From Evansella vedderi (GTDB lineage: Bacteria > Bacillota > Bacilli > Bacillales > Salisediminibacteriaceae): a stretch of DNA of 64,000 bases. Numbering within the stretch: position 1 is the first letter of the stretch; each line of letters starts with the position of its first letter. Below, piece by piece: positions 1 through 9,563 of the stretch. The position numbers and the translations under genes were made by a program. The stretch spans positions 1 through 64,000 of the forward strand of contig NZ_JAUSUG010000014.1 of assembly GCF_030813435.1 (NCBI RefSeq). Reading direction: 5' to 3'. The notes below the pieces were generated by a model, which saw nothing but the letters and a program-made list of their open reading frames with translations, was not told the DNA's origin and did not search any database.

Positions 1-80
<80 letters not shown>

Positions 81-83
81 GAT

Positions 84-117
84 AAAGACATTCTCTATTG
101 GAGAGTGTCTTTTTTTG
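84..117 (+). terminator. Rho-independent terminator of the rRNA operon
   Basis: A 10-bp stem (86-95 with 101-110, one G-T pair), a 5-base TATTG loop and a run of seven T. It starts a few bases after the end of the 5S gene. Confidence 0.9.
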
Positions 118-165
118 TTTTCATTTGTTTATTTAAAGTTATTGATTTAAAGAGAATAAATATTG

Positions 166-345
166 ATTGGATCCGCTACAGGCGGAACAATTACGCCTAA
201 AGGTAGTCCACGTTCTGCGTCTGCGATTAATCGACGCAAAATAACTTGCTAGTACCGCTTCGTAGCTGCATCCGTTGAGACAACTCATTGCTGTTCGTGA
301 AACCTTGCTGGTTGCTGGAGTCACCACCTTCCGCTTCTCCAAGCT
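166..345 (+). repeat. Dispersed MITE-like repeat, copy 1
   Basis: About 180 bases that resemble other intergenic segments in this window. The left end (169-186) carries the complement of TCCGCCTGTARCGGAT. Bases 166-290 match the reverse complement of 6700-6807. The right end, GCTGGAGTCACCACCTTCCG at 314-333, resembles 22684-22703. No open frame here has a ribosome binding site or recognisable product. It lies between an intact and a truncated 5S tail, together with copy fragment 601-640. The rest of 346-600 shows only a small hairpin (531-538 with 554-561). Confidence 0.7.
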
Positions 346-600
346 TTTAAATAAAGTAAAAGACAGAAAGGTGTAAGAGGTAATTAAAAGAGCATCATTG
401 ATAAAATATCTCAGCAACGAGCGTTTACATCGTTGAGCCCTCAGAAGCCGGATGTGAGGACAAGACTCGAAGGAAAAGGAAAATCATGTCTTCAGAATAT
501 AAATGCAATTATCAGCATGAAGAGTAATTTTGTACATTCTTAAAAAAATCAAAAATGTACATAGTTAGCTTGAGATTTACAATCTTGAATAAGCTGCGAA

Positions 601-640
601 TTGTCTCAACGGATACATATTGAAGCACTACTAGTAGAGA
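601..640 (-). repeat. Inverted fragment of the same dispersed repeat
   Basis: TTGTCTCAACGGAT at 601-614 is the exact reverse complement of 270-283, and 622-633 resembles the complement of 249-261. It therefore forms an inverted arm to copy 1 about 320 bases upstream. It directly precedes the truncated 5S tail. Confidence 0.55.
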
Positions 641-655
641 AAGAGACAAGGGTAA

Positions 656-692
656 AGTTGGGGCCCCTGTGAGAGTAGGACGTTGCTGGGCA
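656..692 (+). pseudogene. Truncated second copy of the 5S rRNA 3' tail
   Basis: Bases 656-692 repeat 39-80 with a short deletion in the GGGGTTTCCCC hairpin loop. From CCCCTGTGAGAG onward the two copies are identical through the end of the gene and into the first bases of the terminator. The rest of the 5S gene is missing, so this cannot make a functional rRNA. It looks like the scar of a former rRNA operon end. Confidence 0.85.
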
Positions 693-693
693 G

Positions 694-727
694 ATAAAGA
701 CATTCTCAGATGAGGTGTCTTTTTTTA
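694..727 (+). terminator. Second copy of the rRNA terminator
   Basis: The copy starts with the same GATAAAGACATTCTC as the first terminator. Its loop and right arm have diverged (AGACA..CTC with GAG.TGTCT), but it still ends in a T-run. The following bases 728-931 contain no gene I can support. Confidence 0.75.
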
Positions 728-931
728 TTGTTTGAAAATGCACGAGAGGTGCTTTATTTGTCAAAATAAATATTACGCATTGTTAAAAATCTAAATACAA
801 TAAAAACTTCCTTTGTCCATATGTTTGAATAAGACAAAAAAAGGGTAATTAATTCTTGCAGTTAAATTATAGTACCCCATTCACCTTGCATAAATATAGT
901 AGTAAAAACTACATCAGGAAGAGGTGAAGGT

Positions 932-1651
932 ATGGACTTGGATTCAATTGTTGCTAGCGATACTTTCATTATTACTATACGTTTAATTTTAGCTGCTTTG
1001 TTAGGCGGTCTCGTAGGAGTTGAAAGGGAGTATCATCAACATCCTGCTGGCTTTAGAACACATCTGTTAGTAAGTCTTGGCTCTTGTTTAATTATGCTCC
1101 TGGCATTCTTTGGATTTCAGTCTTATATGAGTGAAAATCCAGAGGTAGTTAATTTTGATCCATCCCGTTTAGCAGCATACGTTGTAAGTGGTATCGGATT
1201 TTTAGGAGCAGGCACTATACTTGTTCAAGGGTACACTGTTCGGGGGTTAACAACTGCAGCATCTATATGGGTTGTTGCAGGGATAGGTTTAACCGTTGGT
1301 GCAGGGATGTATACTGCTGCCTTTATTACTACCATCATTGTCATACTAAGTTTATTTTTATTAGGAAAAATTAACTTTAACTTTTTGGCAAGAGGAAAGA
1401 AAAGTTATATATATATTATTGCTAAGGCAGAGAAAAGTCGACTAAATGATATTATCCGGGAACTAGAGGATGTTCATATTGAAGTAAAAGGGGTTAGGAC
1501 AGAGAAACAAAAGGTTTATAATGAAAAACTGACAATCGAGTATCGATTATTTGTAAATAATATTAATGAAGAGCTATTTGCTGAAATAAGTGATCGACTT
1601 CAAAAATATGATTTTATATATCAAATATATATGGAAGGTAATTCGAATTAA
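932..1651 (+). CDS. MgtC/SapB family inner-membrane protein
   Basis: A 239-residue integral membrane protein. The MgtC signature is clear: the first helix ends in LGGLVGVERE (about 23-32), followed by HPAGFRTH (about 36-43) and then several glycine-rich helices (residues 50-145), including SGIGFLGAGTI. A soluble C-terminal domain of about 85 residues resembles the ACT-like tail of MgtC proteins. Family members are linked to magnesium limitation and, in pathogens, to ATP synthase control. The role here is not shown by context, because the gene stands alone between an rRNA relic and the ctsR operon. The ATG has a good GAGGTGAAGG site. I see no Mg2+ riboswitch upstream. Confidence 0.88.
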   Translation: MDLDSIVASDTFIITIRLILAALLGGLVGVEREYHQHPAGFRTHLLVSLGSCLIMLLAFFGFQSYMSENPEVVNFDPSRLAAYVVSGIGFLGAGTILVQGYTVRGLTTAASIWVVAGIGLTVGAGMYTAAFITTIIVILSLFLLGKINFNFLARGKKSYIYIIAKAEKSRLNDIIRELEDVHIEVKGVRTEKQKVYNEKLTIEYRLFVNNINEELFAEISDRLQKYDFIYQIYMEGNSN

Positions 1652-1704
1652 CATTTACTGAGATGGCTATACTGAAAAAGTAGATAAATAATGTGGAAAT
1701 TTTT

Positions 1705-1729
1705 AAGGTACTATAAAATTTAGTACCTT
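1705..1729. other. Short perfect hairpin after the mgtC-like gene
   Basis: AAGGTACTA (1705-1713) and TAGTACCTT (1721-1729) form a 9-bp perfect stem with a 7-base loop. No T-run follows on either strand, so classical termination is doubtful. It may still end transcription weakly before the ctsR promoter. Confidence 0.5.
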
Positions 1730-1762
1730 AAGAGCCCACTATTTTAACTAAGTGTACATCTG

Positions 1763-1790
1763 TTGCAAGATAAAAATTTTTGTATATAAT
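1763..1790 (+). promoter_or_regulatory. Sigma-A promoter of the ctsR operon
   Basis: A -35 box TTGCAA (1763-1768), a 16-base spacer and a perfect -10 box TATAAT (1785-1790). The predicted start, near 1797, falls at the edge of the CtsR operator, which explains how the repressor would block initiation. Confidence 0.8.
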
Positions 1791-1798
1791 ATAAATAT

Positions 1799-1821
1799 AG
1801 TCAAAGATAGTCAAAGTCAAA
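1799..1821 (+). promoter_or_regulatory. CtsR operator with an extra half-site
   Basis: The CtsR consensus is two RGTCAAA heptads separated by three bases. Here AGTCAAA (1799-1805), GAT, AGTCAAA (1809-1815) fit exactly. A third GTCAAA (1816-1821) follows directly. The position over the transcription start implies autorepression of ctsR-mcsA-mcsB-clpC. Confidence 0.9.
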
Positions 1822-1917
1822 GATAGGGAGCTAATCTAAAAAAACAGCTGATAATATTATTTGTTTTTAAATTTAATAAGCGAATGCCTTTTTCACAATT
1901 TTTAGGAGGGGGTATCT

Positions 1918-2406
1918 ATGCGGAATATTTCTGATGTCATTGAAAATTACTTAAAACAAATCATCGAGCGGAGTAACAAAGAGCTTATTGAAATTAAACG
2001 TAGTGAACTAGCGGAACGTTTTGAATGTGTACCTTCTCAAATAAATTATGTAATTAGTACTCGTTTCACAGTGGAGAAAGGGTATATGGTTGAAAGCAAG
2101 CGTGGAGGTGGAGGTTATATTCGAATTATCAAGGTAAAGCCAAATGATCAATTAGAGTTGTTTTCACAACTAGTAGAAATTATTGGTCAACGCATTTCAC
2201 AAAGCTCTGCAGAAAATATTATTAGACGTTTATTTGAGGAGGAAGCAATCTCCAAACGGGAAGCGAACATTATGTTAAGTGTAATGGATCGTTCCATATT
2301 AAGTATTAAGTTACCTCATCGAGATGAAATGAGAGCAAGAATTCTTAAGGCAATGATTTCAACACTTAAATATAAAGAATGGAATGAAAAAAAAGGAGGG
2401 GAATGA
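1918..2406 (+). CDS. ctsR: CtsR, repressor of class III heat-shock genes
   Basis: A 162-residue dimeric repressor that binds direct heptad repeats upstream of clp genes and releases them on heat stress. The N-terminal winged helix ends in the glycine-rich wing RGGGGYIRI (62-70), which acts as thermosensor in the family. Its first arginine is a known target of the arginine kinase McsB. The C-terminal half is the four-helix dimer/McsB-responsive domain. It is the first gene of a four-gene operon and has its own operator just downstream of the promoter. The ribosome site TTAGGAGGGGG is very strong. Length matches the family. Confidence 0.97.
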   Translation: MRNISDVIENYLKQIIERSNKELIEIKRSELAERFECVPSQINYVISTRFTVEKGYMVESKRGGGGYIRIIKVKPNDQLELFSQLVEIIGQRISQSSAENIIRRLFEEEAISKREANIMLSVMDRSILSIKLPHRDEMRARILKAMISTLKYKEWNEKKGGE

Positions 2407-2408
2407 AT

Positions 2409-2945
2409 ATGCTTTGTCAAGAATGTCAACAGCGCCAAGCTACGTTGCATTTTACGAAAATCATCAATGGTGAAAAAACGGAATTCCACATTTGTGATAC
2501 GTGTGCAAAGGATAAAGGAGAGTATATTCCCGGGTCTAATAGTTTTTCCATTCACCAGCTGTTGTCAGGATTATTAGATGTGGATCAACCGATTTCCTCA
2601 TCGGGAAGTGGATTTATGAAGCCAAGGGCAGAGCTGCGCTGTGAAAGCTGTGGTATGACTTACCGGCAATTTGCTGAAATTGGGAGATTTGGCTGCTCCA
2701 ACTGCTATAAGACATTTAATGAAAAGTTAGATCCTATTTTCCGACGGATTCATAGTGGGAATTCCGTCCATGGTGGTAAAGTACCAAGACGTATAGGGAA
2801 GGACCTGCATGTTCATAAGGAAATTGAACGTTTAAAGCAACAGATGCAGGAATTTATAAATAGTGAAGAATTTGAACAGGCTGCTAAAATTCGTGACAAA
2901 ATTCGCTCCTTAGAAAAGAGCTTAAATGATAAAAAGGAGGGGTAA
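2409..2945 (+). CDS. mcsA: McsA, zinc-finger activator of McsB
   Basis: An adaptor that activates the arginine kinase McsB and takes part in CtsR and ClpCP control. Three CxxC pairs are visible (C3/C6, C29/C32, C78/C81), plus C96/C99, suggesting two zinc modules. A UVR coiled-coil motif follows at about residues 130-172. I place the start at the ATG at 2409: the GGAGGG site ends only 2 bases before the upstream in-frame ATG at 2403 but about 8 before this one, and the product then begins MLCQEC as in relatives. It lies just downstream of the ctsR stop. Confidence 0.95.
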   Translation: MLCQECQQRQATLHFTKIINGEKTEFHICDTCAKDKGEYIPGSNSFSIHQLLSGLLDVDQPISSSGSGFMKPRAELRCESCGMTYRQFAEIGRFGCSNCYKTFNEKLDPIFRRIHSGNSVHGGKVPRRIGKDLHVHKEIERLKQQMQEFINSEEFEQAAKIRDKIRSLEKSLNDKKEG

Positions 2946-2947
2946 TC

Positions 2948-4012
2948 ATGTCTCTTCGAAACTTTATAAGTGAAGCCATTAGTCCTTGGATGAAAAATGA
3001 GGGGCCAGACGCGGATATCGTTTTAAGTAGTCGTGTCCGTCTTGCTAGGAACTTAAGTAAACCCCCCTTTCCTATTGCCGCATCTAAGGAACAGTTGGAA
3101 GAAGTTATTGATTTAGTAAATAAAAAATGTGTGACACATACCCATCGGAAGTTTGGTGAACTTGAACTTTTGCGTATGGAGGACATGAAAAAGAATGAAA
3201 AAAGAGTTCTTGTAGAAAAGCATTTAATTAGTCCTAATCTTTCTGACGAATCGAAAGCAGGGGCTGTATTACTTAGTGAAGATGAATCACTGAGTATTAT
3301 GATTAATGAGGAGGATCATTTTCGCATACAAGTATTATTATCGGGTTTTCAATTAACGGAAGGGTTGAGATATGCCAATGAAATAGATGATTGGATGGAG
3401 GATAAGGTTGATTTTGCTTTTACGGAAAATAGGGGGTATTTAACCAGTTGTCCAACCAATGTGGGAACGGGCTTGCGTGCTTCCGTTATGATGCATCTCC
3501 CAGCATTAGTAATAACTCGTCAAATGAATCGTATTTTACCGGCAATTAATCAATTAGGATTAGTTGTTAGAGGAATTTACGGGGAAGGTAGCGAAGCATT
3601 AGGTAACCTATTTCAAATTTCTAATCAAATTACCTTAGGAAAATCAGAGGAAGATATTGTTGATGATTTAAGGAGTGTCGTGTCACAGCTTATACAGCAG
3701 GAAAGGGCGGCGAGGGAAAGTTTGTTACAACAATCAAAGCTACAAATTGAAGATCGTGTATTTCGATCTTTTGGACTACTTTCCTATAGTCGAACAATGG
3801 AGTCAAAGGAAGCGGCACAGCACTTATCTAACGTTCGGTTAGGAATTGATATGGGCTTGATTGATAATGTTAGTGGTAATATTTTAAATGAATTAATGAT
3901 TCTTACACAACCTGGCTTCCTACAACAATATGCAGGAGAAATTTTATCTCCTGAGCAGAGGGATCAAAGAAGGGCTTCATTAATTAGAGAAAGACTAAAG
4001 CTTGAAAATTAA
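2948..4012 (+). CDS. mcsB: McsB, protein-arginine kinase
   Basis: A 354-residue kinase of the phosphagen kinase fold that phosphorylates arginine side chains, marking proteins for ClpCP degradation and inactivating CtsR. Family motifs are present: SSRVRLARN (27-35), NEEDHFRIQ (120-128) and [13 protein letters not shown] (168-180), the last with the conserved active-site cysteine. The C-terminal DQRRA region matches the phospho-arginine sensing end of the family. It follows mcsA by two bases with a GGAGGGG site, so the two proteins are translated together. Confidence 0.96.
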   Translation: MSLRNFISEAISPWMKNEGPDADIVLSSRVRLARNLSKPPFPIAASKEQLEEVIDLVNKKCVTHTHRKFGELELLRMEDMKKNEKRVLVEKHLISPNLSDESKAGAVLLSEDESLSIMINEEDHFRIQVLLSGFQLTEGLRYANEIDDWMEDKVDFAFTENRGYLTSCPTNVGTGLRASVMMHLPALVITRQMNRILPAINQLGLVVRGIYGEGSEALGNLFQISNQITLGKSEEDIVDDLRSVVSQLIQQERAARESLLQQSKLQIEDRVFRSFGLLSYSRTMESKEAAQHLSNVRLGIDMGLIDNVSGNILNELMILTQPGFLQQYAGEILSPEQRDQRRASLIRERLKLEN

Positions 4013-4042
4013 TCATAGAACAAATTTGGAGGTGGAGTAACA

Positions 4043-6493
4043 ATGATGTTTGGACGTTTTACAGAAAGAGCCCAGAAAGTATTAGCACTAGCACAGGAAG
4101 AAGCAATGAGACTGGGGCATAATAATATTGGAACAGAGCATATATTACTAGGATTAGTTCGTGAAGGTGAAGGAATTGCTGCAAAAGCCTTAGCAGCATT
4201 AGGTTTAAGCCCTGACAAAATACAAACAGAGGTGGAAAATCTAATAGGTAGAGGCGAAGCAAACTCCAAACAGATTCACTATACACCTAGAGCAAAAAAA
4301 GTCATTGAATTGTCTATGGATGAAGCGAGAAAGCTTGGCCACTCCTATGTGGGAACAGAGCATATTCTCCTTGGTTTGATACGAGAAGGGGAAGGGGTAG
4401 CTGCTAGAGTTTTAAATAATGTTGGTGTTAGTTTAAATAAAGCTAGACAGCAAGTATTACAATTACTAGGCAGTAATGAATCATCTAATAACCAACAGCA
4501 AGCAGCCAGCGGCGCAGGAAATAATGTGAATACACCAACTCTTGATAGCCTAGCCCGTGATTTAACTGCGATCGCCAAAGAGGAGCAGATTGATCCAGTA
4601 ATTGGCCGTTCAAAGGAAATAGAACGTGTCATTCAAGTATTAAGCCGTCGTACAAAGAATAACCCTGTCCTTATTGGGGAACCAGGTGTGGGTAAAACGG
4701 CCATTGCCGAAGGTTTGGCACAGCAAATTGTTAATAATGAAGTTCCAGAAACACTTAGAAATAAACGAGTAATGACGTTAGATATGGGTACGGTTGTCGC
4801 GGGAACAAAATACCGTGGTGAATTTGAGGATCGTCTCAAAAAAGTAATGGAAGAAATTCGCCAAGCCGGAAATGTTATTCTCTTTATAGATGAACTTCAT
4901 ACTTTAATTGGTGCTGGTGGAGCAGAAGGGGCAATTGATGCATCAAATATACTGAAACCTTCTTTAGCAAGGGGAGAGCTGCAATGTATTGGGGCTACCA
5001 CTCTTGACGAATACCGAAAGTACATTGAGAAGGATGCAGCTTTAGAAAGGAGATTCCAGCCAATACAAGTGGATGAACCGACGACGGATGAATCTATTTT
5101 AATATTAAAAGGTCTTCGTGATAGATACGAGGCACACCATCGTGTAGAAATTACAGATGATGCTATTGAAGCTGCTGTGAAGCTGTCTGATAGATATATT
5201 TCCGATAGATTTTTACCAGACAAAGCTATAGACCTAATTGATGAAGCTGCATCTAAGGTTAGACTAAGATCCTATACTGCACCTCCAAACCTTAAAGAGT
5301 TAGAACAAAAGCTAGAAGAAACTCGTAAAGAGAAGGACGCGGCAGTACAAAGCCAGGAATTTGAAAAGGCTGCATCCTTGAGAGACAGTGAACAGCGTGT
5401 TCGTGAAGAATTAGAAACAATGAAAAAAGAATGGAAAGAAAAGCAAGGCCAAGAGAATTCAGAGGTGACAACGGAAGATATTGCTCAAGTTGTATCTAGC
5501 TGGACTGGAATACCTGTTAGCAAGCTAGAAGAAGAAGAGACGGAGCGATTATTAAAAATGGAGGAAATTCTTCATAAGCGTGTCATAGGCCAGGAAGAAG
5601 CGGTTACTGCAATTTCCAAAGCAGTACGTCGAGCACGGGCAGGCTTGAAGGACCCGAAACGCCCAATTGGTTCCTTTATCTTCTTAGGTCCAACTGGTGT
5701 TGGTAAAACAGAATTAGCGAGAGCTGTAGCAGAGTCATTGTTTGGTGATGAGGATGCGATCATTCGAATAGATATGTCAGAGTATATGGAGAAGCATAAT
5801 ACTTCTAGACTTGTTGGATCCCCTCCTGGATATGTAGGGCATGAAGAGGGTGGACAGTTAACAGAGAAGGTTCGTCGTAAGCCATATTCCGTTGTATTAC
5901 TAGACGAGATTGAAAAGGCACACCCTGAAGTATTTAATATATTACTGCAAGTATTAGAGGACGGGTTCCTGACGGATTCTAAAGGACGCCGGGTAGACTT
6001 CAGAAATACGGCGATTATTATGACATCAAACGTAGGGGCAAGTACACTTCGTCAATCAAAGAGTTTAGGATTTACAGCACAGATGGACGGTCAAGAATAT
6101 AAGGACATGAAGGGGAAAGTAATGACGGAATTGAAGAAAGCCTTCCGTCCAGAATTCTTAAACCGTATTGATGAAACAATTGTTTTCCACTCATTAGAGA
6201 AAGAGCATATTAAACAAATTGTATCTCTAATGGCAGAACAATTGACGAAGCGTCTATCGGAGCAGGGCATCGAGTTGGAGCTAAGTGATGAGGCAAAGAC
6301 AAAAATAGCAGAAGAAGGCTTTGACCCTGAATATGGTGCAAGACCATTACGTCGTGCGTTACAAAAACAAGTGGAAGACCGTTTGTCAGAGGAGCTTTTA
6401 AGAGGCACAATTGAAAAGGGACAAAAAGTGATAATAGGTGTAAAAGACGGTGAGTTTGTCGTTGAGGCTAATAAAAGTGCTAGTGCAAAATAA
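4043..6493 (+). CDS. clpC: ClpC, AAA+ unfoldase of the ClpCP protease
   Basis: An 816-residue Hsp100 protein. Two N-domain repeats each contain GTEHILLGL (30-38, 104-112) and dock adaptors. D1 has Walker [10 protein letters not shown] (212-220) and Walker B near 278-284. A coiled UVR-like middle domain lies around 420-455. D2 has GPTGVGKTE at about 549-557 and LLDEIEKAH near 617-625. A loop with LGF near 674 is the probable ClpP-docking tripeptide (often VGF). It is the last gene of the ctsR operon, with its own ribosome site GGAGGTGG and a terminator directly after it. The MM start agrees with the B. subtilis protein. Confidence 0.97.
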   Translation: MMFGRFTERAQKVLALAQEEAMRLGHNNIGTEHILLGLVREGEGIAAKALAALGLSPDKIQTEVENLIGRGEANSKQIHYTPRAKKVIELSMDEARKLGHSYVGTEHILLGLIREGEGVAARVLNNVGVSLNKARQQVLQLLGSNESSNNQQQAASGAGNNVNTPTLDSLARDLTAIAKEEQIDPVIGRSKEIERVIQVLSRRTKNNPVLIGEPGVGKTAIAEGLAQQIVNNEVPETLRNKRVMTLDMGTVVAGTKYRGEFEDRLKKVMEEIRQAGNVILFIDELHTLIGAGGAEGAIDASNILKPSLARGELQCIGATTLDEYRKYIEKDAALERRFQPIQVDEPTTDESILILKGLRDRYEAHHRVEITDDAIEAAVKLSDRYISDRFLPDKAIDLIDEAASKVRLRSYTAPPNLKELEQKLEETRKEKDAAVQSQEFEKAASLRDSEQRVREELETMKKEWKEKQGQENSEVTTEDIAQVVSSWTGIPVSKLEEEETERLLKMEEILHKRVIGQEEAVTAISKAVRRARAGLKDPKRPIGSFIFLGPTGVGKTELARAVAESLFGDEDAIIRIDMSEYMEKHNTSRLVGSPPGYVGHEEGGQLTEKVRRKPYSVVLLDEIEKAHPEVFNILLQVLEDGFLTDSKGRRVDFRNTAIIMTSNVGASTLRQSKSLGFTAQMDGQEYKDMKGKVMTELKKAFRPEFLNRIDETIVFHSLEKEHIKQIVSLMAEQLTKRLSEQGIELELSDEAKTKIAEEGFDPEYGARPLRRALQKQVEDRLSEELLRGTIEKGQKVIIGVKDGEFVVEANKSASAK

Positions 6494-6503
6494 ATAATAA
6501 GTG

Positions 6504-6543
6504 AACCGGAAAAAGTCCAAAAAAATAGACTTTTTCCGGTTTT
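6504..6543 (+). terminator. Terminator of the ctsR-clpC operon
   Basis: A 14-bp perfect stem (6504-6517 with 6528-6541), loop CAAAAAAATA, then T residues. It lies 10 bases after the clpC stop. Confidence 0.92.
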
Positions 6544-6689
6544 ACTGCTTAATTATTTCTTCGCATTTTTCCCCTCACAGAGTTATAAATACCTTTTTAG
6601 TATGAAATCCTGTCGCTTCTTTCAAGGAACATATACATGGTAAAATAAAAAATGAACATTAGGCTGTTTTCGTAAACTTTGAATTCCCT

Positions 6690-6807
6690 ACGAGTTATCT
6701 CGACGGACGGAGCTACGAAGCACTCTTTACTTACGACGAGTAATCGCAGACGCAGGACGTGGGCTGCCTTTAGGCGTAATTGTTCCGCCTGTAGCTTATC
6801 CAAGCCA
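6690..6807 (-). repeat. Dispersed MITE-like repeat, copy 2 (inverted)
   Basis: Reverse complement of bases 166-290 with roughly four fifths identity. The right end TTCCGCCTGTAGCTTATCC (6783-6801) matches the common end of the family. It fills most of the 400-base gap between clpC and radA. No promoter for radA is obvious in the remaining bases. Confidence 0.75.
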
Positions 6808-6896
6808 CATTATATATAGATGAGAAACGGTAGTTAGTTTACATATGTAGTACAAAAGGAAATTAGATGTTTGTTTTTTTTAGGAAGGGGTATTTT

Positions 6897-8303
6897 ATGG
6901 CTAAACGAAAAACAAAGTACGTTTGTCAGGAGTGTGGCTATGAATCCACAAAGTGGATGGGAAAATGTCCAGGATGTCAGGGCTGGAATACAATGGTGGA
7001 GGAATTCGAAGAAGTCTCAGGAACAAAGAAACGCGGTTTTGTGACCTCTTCTGCAACAAGACAAACGAAGCCTCAACCTATTACAAAAATCGAACAGAAA
7101 GAAGAGCAACGTTATGATACCCATATTAAAGAATTAAACAGGGTACTCGGGGGCGGGATTGTCCCGGGCTCCCTTGTCCTTGTAGGTGGGGACCCTGGTA
7201 TTGGTAAATCCACTTTATTACTGCAAGTATGCTCTGAAATTGCTAAGCACGGCAGCAGAGTACTTTATATTTCTGGTGAGGAATCAGTAAAACAAACAAA
7301 ACTTAGGGCAGATCGTTTAAAAATTAATTCAAATGACCTATTTGTATTAGCGGAAACAGATGTGGAACATATTGAAAAAGTTATCGACGAAATGAATCCC
7401 ACGTTAGTGGTTATCGATTCCATTCAGACAGTTTATTTAGACCACGTAACTAGTGCACCGGGAAGTGTATCCCAAGTGAGGGAATCTACAGCAGCATTTA
7501 TGCGCATTGCAAAAACAAAGGGGATAGCGATTTTTATAGTAGGCCACGTGACGAAACAAGGTGCCATTGCTGGTCCAAGGTTATTAGAGCATATGGTAGA
7601 TTCTGTTTTATATTTTGAAGGCGAGAGACATCATACTTACCGAATTCTCCGAGCTGTCAAAAATCGTTTTGGATCAACGAATGAAATAGGTATTTTTGAA
7701 ATGAAGGAGGTTGGTTTAGAAGAGGTATTAAACCCTTCCGAAATTTTCTTAGAAGAACGATCAGAAGGAGCGGCAGGATCTGCTGTGGTTGCCTCCATGG
7801 AAGGTACAAGAACTGTTCTTGTGGAAATACAAGCCCTCATATCTCCAACCAGCTTTGGTAATCCTAGAAGAATGGCTACAGGAATAGATCATAATCGTAT
7901 CTCTCTTATTATGGCCGTTTTGGAAAAAAGAGTGGGCTTAATGCTGCAAAATCAGGATGCTTATGTAAAGGTTGCCGGGGGCGTTAAATTGGATGAGCCT
8001 TCCATTGATTTAGCAACTGCTGTAGCTATTGCTTCAAGTTTTCGAGACTCTCCAAGCCCTGCCACCGATGTAATTATTGGTGAGGTAGGTTTAACGGGGG
8101 AAGTGAGACGTGTTACTCGGCTGGAGCAGCGTGTATTAGAGGCAAGTAAGTTAGGCTTTAAAAGAGTTATTGTGCCAGAGAAAAATCTTGGGGGATGGAC
8201 AGCCCCAGAAGGTATAGAAGTTGTTGGTGTAGGTACCGTAAATGAAGCATTGGAAGTAACGTTAGGAGGAGTGTCTAGTGGATCACCAAGATTCGAACTA
8301 TGA
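6897..8303 (+). CDS. radA: RadA, DNA repair/branch-migration ATPase
   Basis: A RecA-like helicase that processes recombination intermediates. An N-terminal zinc finger (C10, C13, C24, C27) is followed by Walker [11 protein letters not shown] at about 95-104. The RadA-specific KNRFG motif lies near 254-258, and a Lon-type P domain with no protease role forms the C-terminus. I use the ATG at 6897, giving 468 residues beginning [11 protein letters not shown], because AGGAAGGGG precedes it at normal distance. A longer in-frame start at 6867 has no such site. The 3' end overlaps disA by 26 bases. Confidence 0.95.
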   Translation: MAKRKTKYVCQECGYESTKWMGKCPGCQGWNTMVEEFEEVSGTKKRGFVTSSATRQTKPQPITKIEQKEEQRYDTHIKELNRVLGGGIVPGSLVLVGGDPGIGKSTLLLQVCSEIAKHGSRVLYISGEESVKQTKLRADRLKINSNDLFVLAETDVEHIEKVIDEMNPTLVVIDSIQTVYLDHVTSAPGSVSQVRESTAAFMRIAKTKGIAIFIVGHVTKQGAIAGPRLLEHMVDSVLYFEGERHHTYRILRAVKNRFGSTNEIGIFEMKEVGLEEVLNPSEIFLEERSEGAAGSAVVASMEGTRTVLVEIQALISPTSFGNPRRMATGIDHNRISLIMAVLEKRVGLMLQNQDAYVKVAGGVKLDEPSIDLATAVAIASSFRDSPSPATDVIIGEVGLTGEVRRVTRLEQRVLEASKLGFKRVIVPEKNLGGWTAPEGIEVVGVGTVNEALEVTLGGVSSGSPRFEL

Positions 8304-9360
8304 TACTAATTTTATTAGTGAGGTGTTACAGCTTGTTTCTCCTGGAACGCCTTTAAGGGAAGGTATTGATAATGTTTTACGTGCAAAAACTGGAGGGTTA
8401 ATCGTCCTTGGTTATAATAACGATATGATGGATATTGTTGATGGAGGTTTCTTCATTAATTGTGAGTTTTCACCTGCTTACCTATATGAACTGGCTAAAA
8501 TGGATGGAGCTATTATATTGAGTGAAGACGGAGAAAGAATCTTATATGCCAATACACAGCTTGTGCCGAACAATGCCATTGAATCTACTGAAACAGGGAT
8601 AAGACACCGGACTGCTCAACGTGTTGCTAGACAGACAGGGAATTTAGTCATTTCCATATCCCAAAGAAGAAATGTCATAACTCTCTACCAGGGAGAATAT
8701 CGATACGCTTTGAAGGATATTGGCGTGATTTTAACAAAAGCAAATCAAGCAATACAAACATTAGAAAAATATAAGTCTGTCTTGGATCAAGGGATCACTA
8801 ATTTAGGGGCATTAGAATTTGAAGAGCTTGTTACCTTTCAGGAAGTATCACAAGTAATGCATCGAATTGAGATGGTACTTCGAATTAAAAGTGAAATATT
8901 GAATTATGTAAATGAGCTTGGAAATGAAGGGCGGTTAATTTCGATGCAGTTAGAGGAGCTCGTGTCCAATACGGAGAAGGAAGCGGTACTGTTAATTAAG
9001 GACTATATGAAGGAGAAAGACCAGGATCCTGCTCAACTATTACGAAAGTTAAAGCGTCTTTCCAATGAAGAATTATTGGATGACCAAGTGATCGTTAAAC
9101 TTCTTGGCTATAGCAAAACGACGAACCTTGCTGAATTTGCTATTTGTCCAAGGGGCTATCGAATTCTCCACAAAATACCGAGAATTCCTCCTATGGTTGT
9201 TGAAAATTTAATCGACCAGTTTGAAGATCTCCCTCAAATAATGCGAGCCTCCAACGAAGAATTAGATGAAGTGGATGGTATTGGAGAGGCGAGAGCACGG
9301 AAAATAAAAGAGGGTTTAACCAGAATTCAGGAACAATTGTTCATTGATCGACATATTTAA
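8278..9360 (+). CDS. disA: DisA, diadenylate cyclase and DNA-integrity scanner
   Basis: A 360-residue octameric enzyme that makes c-di-AMP from two ATP and stops when bound to branched DNA, delaying sporulation in damaged cells. The DAC domain shows DGA (76-78) and RHR (109-111), both needed for synthesis. A linker of helices follows, and a C-terminal helix-hairpin-helix motif ([12 protein letters not shown], about 335-346) binds DNA. Translation starts at GTG with TAGGAGGA seven bases upstream, inside the end of radA. This matches the conserved radA-disA pairing in Bacillus, where RadA and DisA work together. Confidence 0.96.
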   Translation: MDHQDSNYDTNFISEVLQLVSPGTPLREGIDNVLRAKTGGLIVLGYNNDMMDIVDGGFFINCEFSPAYLYELAKMDGAIILSEDGERILYANTQLVPNNAIESTETGIRHRTAQRVARQTGNLVISISQRRNVITLYQGEYRYALKDIGVILTKANQAIQTLEKYKSVLDQGITNLGALEFEELVTFQEVSQVMHRIEMVLRIKSEILNYVNELGNEGRLISMQLEELVSNTEKEAVLLIKDYMKEKDQDPAQLLRKLKRLSNEELLDDQVIVKLLGYSKTTNLAEFAICPRGYRILHKIPRIPPMVVENLIDQFEDLPQIMRASNEELDEVDGIGEARARKIKEGLTRIQEQLFIDRHI

Positions 9361-9381
9361 TGTGTCATATTTACTCAACCC

Positions 9382-9411
9382 TTGACGAATACAGTGAAAT
9401 AACGATATAAT
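9382..9411 (+). promoter_or_regulatory. Probable sigma-A promoter for yacL
   Basis: TTGACG (9382-9387), an 18-base spacer and TATAAT (9406-9411) in the 200-base gap after disA. A weaker second pair, TTGACA (9428-9433) with TAAGGT 17 bases on, lies just downstream. Confidence 0.7.
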
Positions 9412-9563
9412 TGTAAATTTACTTTAATTGACAATCTATTAGTCCTTTGATAAGGTGATATTATTCCATAATTTTAGTAAAACTATGTAGCATTTTGGGA
9501 TTTTTCTAGAACTATGTTTGAATTCTGAACAGTTGTCTATAATTATTAAAGGAGGTGAAGTAG

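Noticed and set aside
139-417. Minus-strand open frame near the left end
   Set aside because: It covers repeat copy 1 and has no ribosome site or family motif.
656-692. A second functional 5S rRNA gene
   Set aside because: Two thirds of the gene are missing.
732-931. Mg2+ (M-box) riboswitch before the MgtC-like gene
   Set aside because: The gap is AT-rich and shows neither the conserved M-box segments nor a terminator.
1705-1729. Intrinsic terminator of the MgtC-like gene
   Set aside because: The hairpin is real but no T-run follows on either strand, so I list it only as a hairpin.
166-6807. Insertion sequences
   Set aside because: The repeats are under 200 bases, carry no transposase fragment, and no transposase gene occurs anywhere in the window.
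6867-6896. N-terminal extension of RadA
   Set aside because: The upstream start has no ribosome site, while AGGAAGGGG precedes the ATG at 6897 and the shorter form matches relatives.
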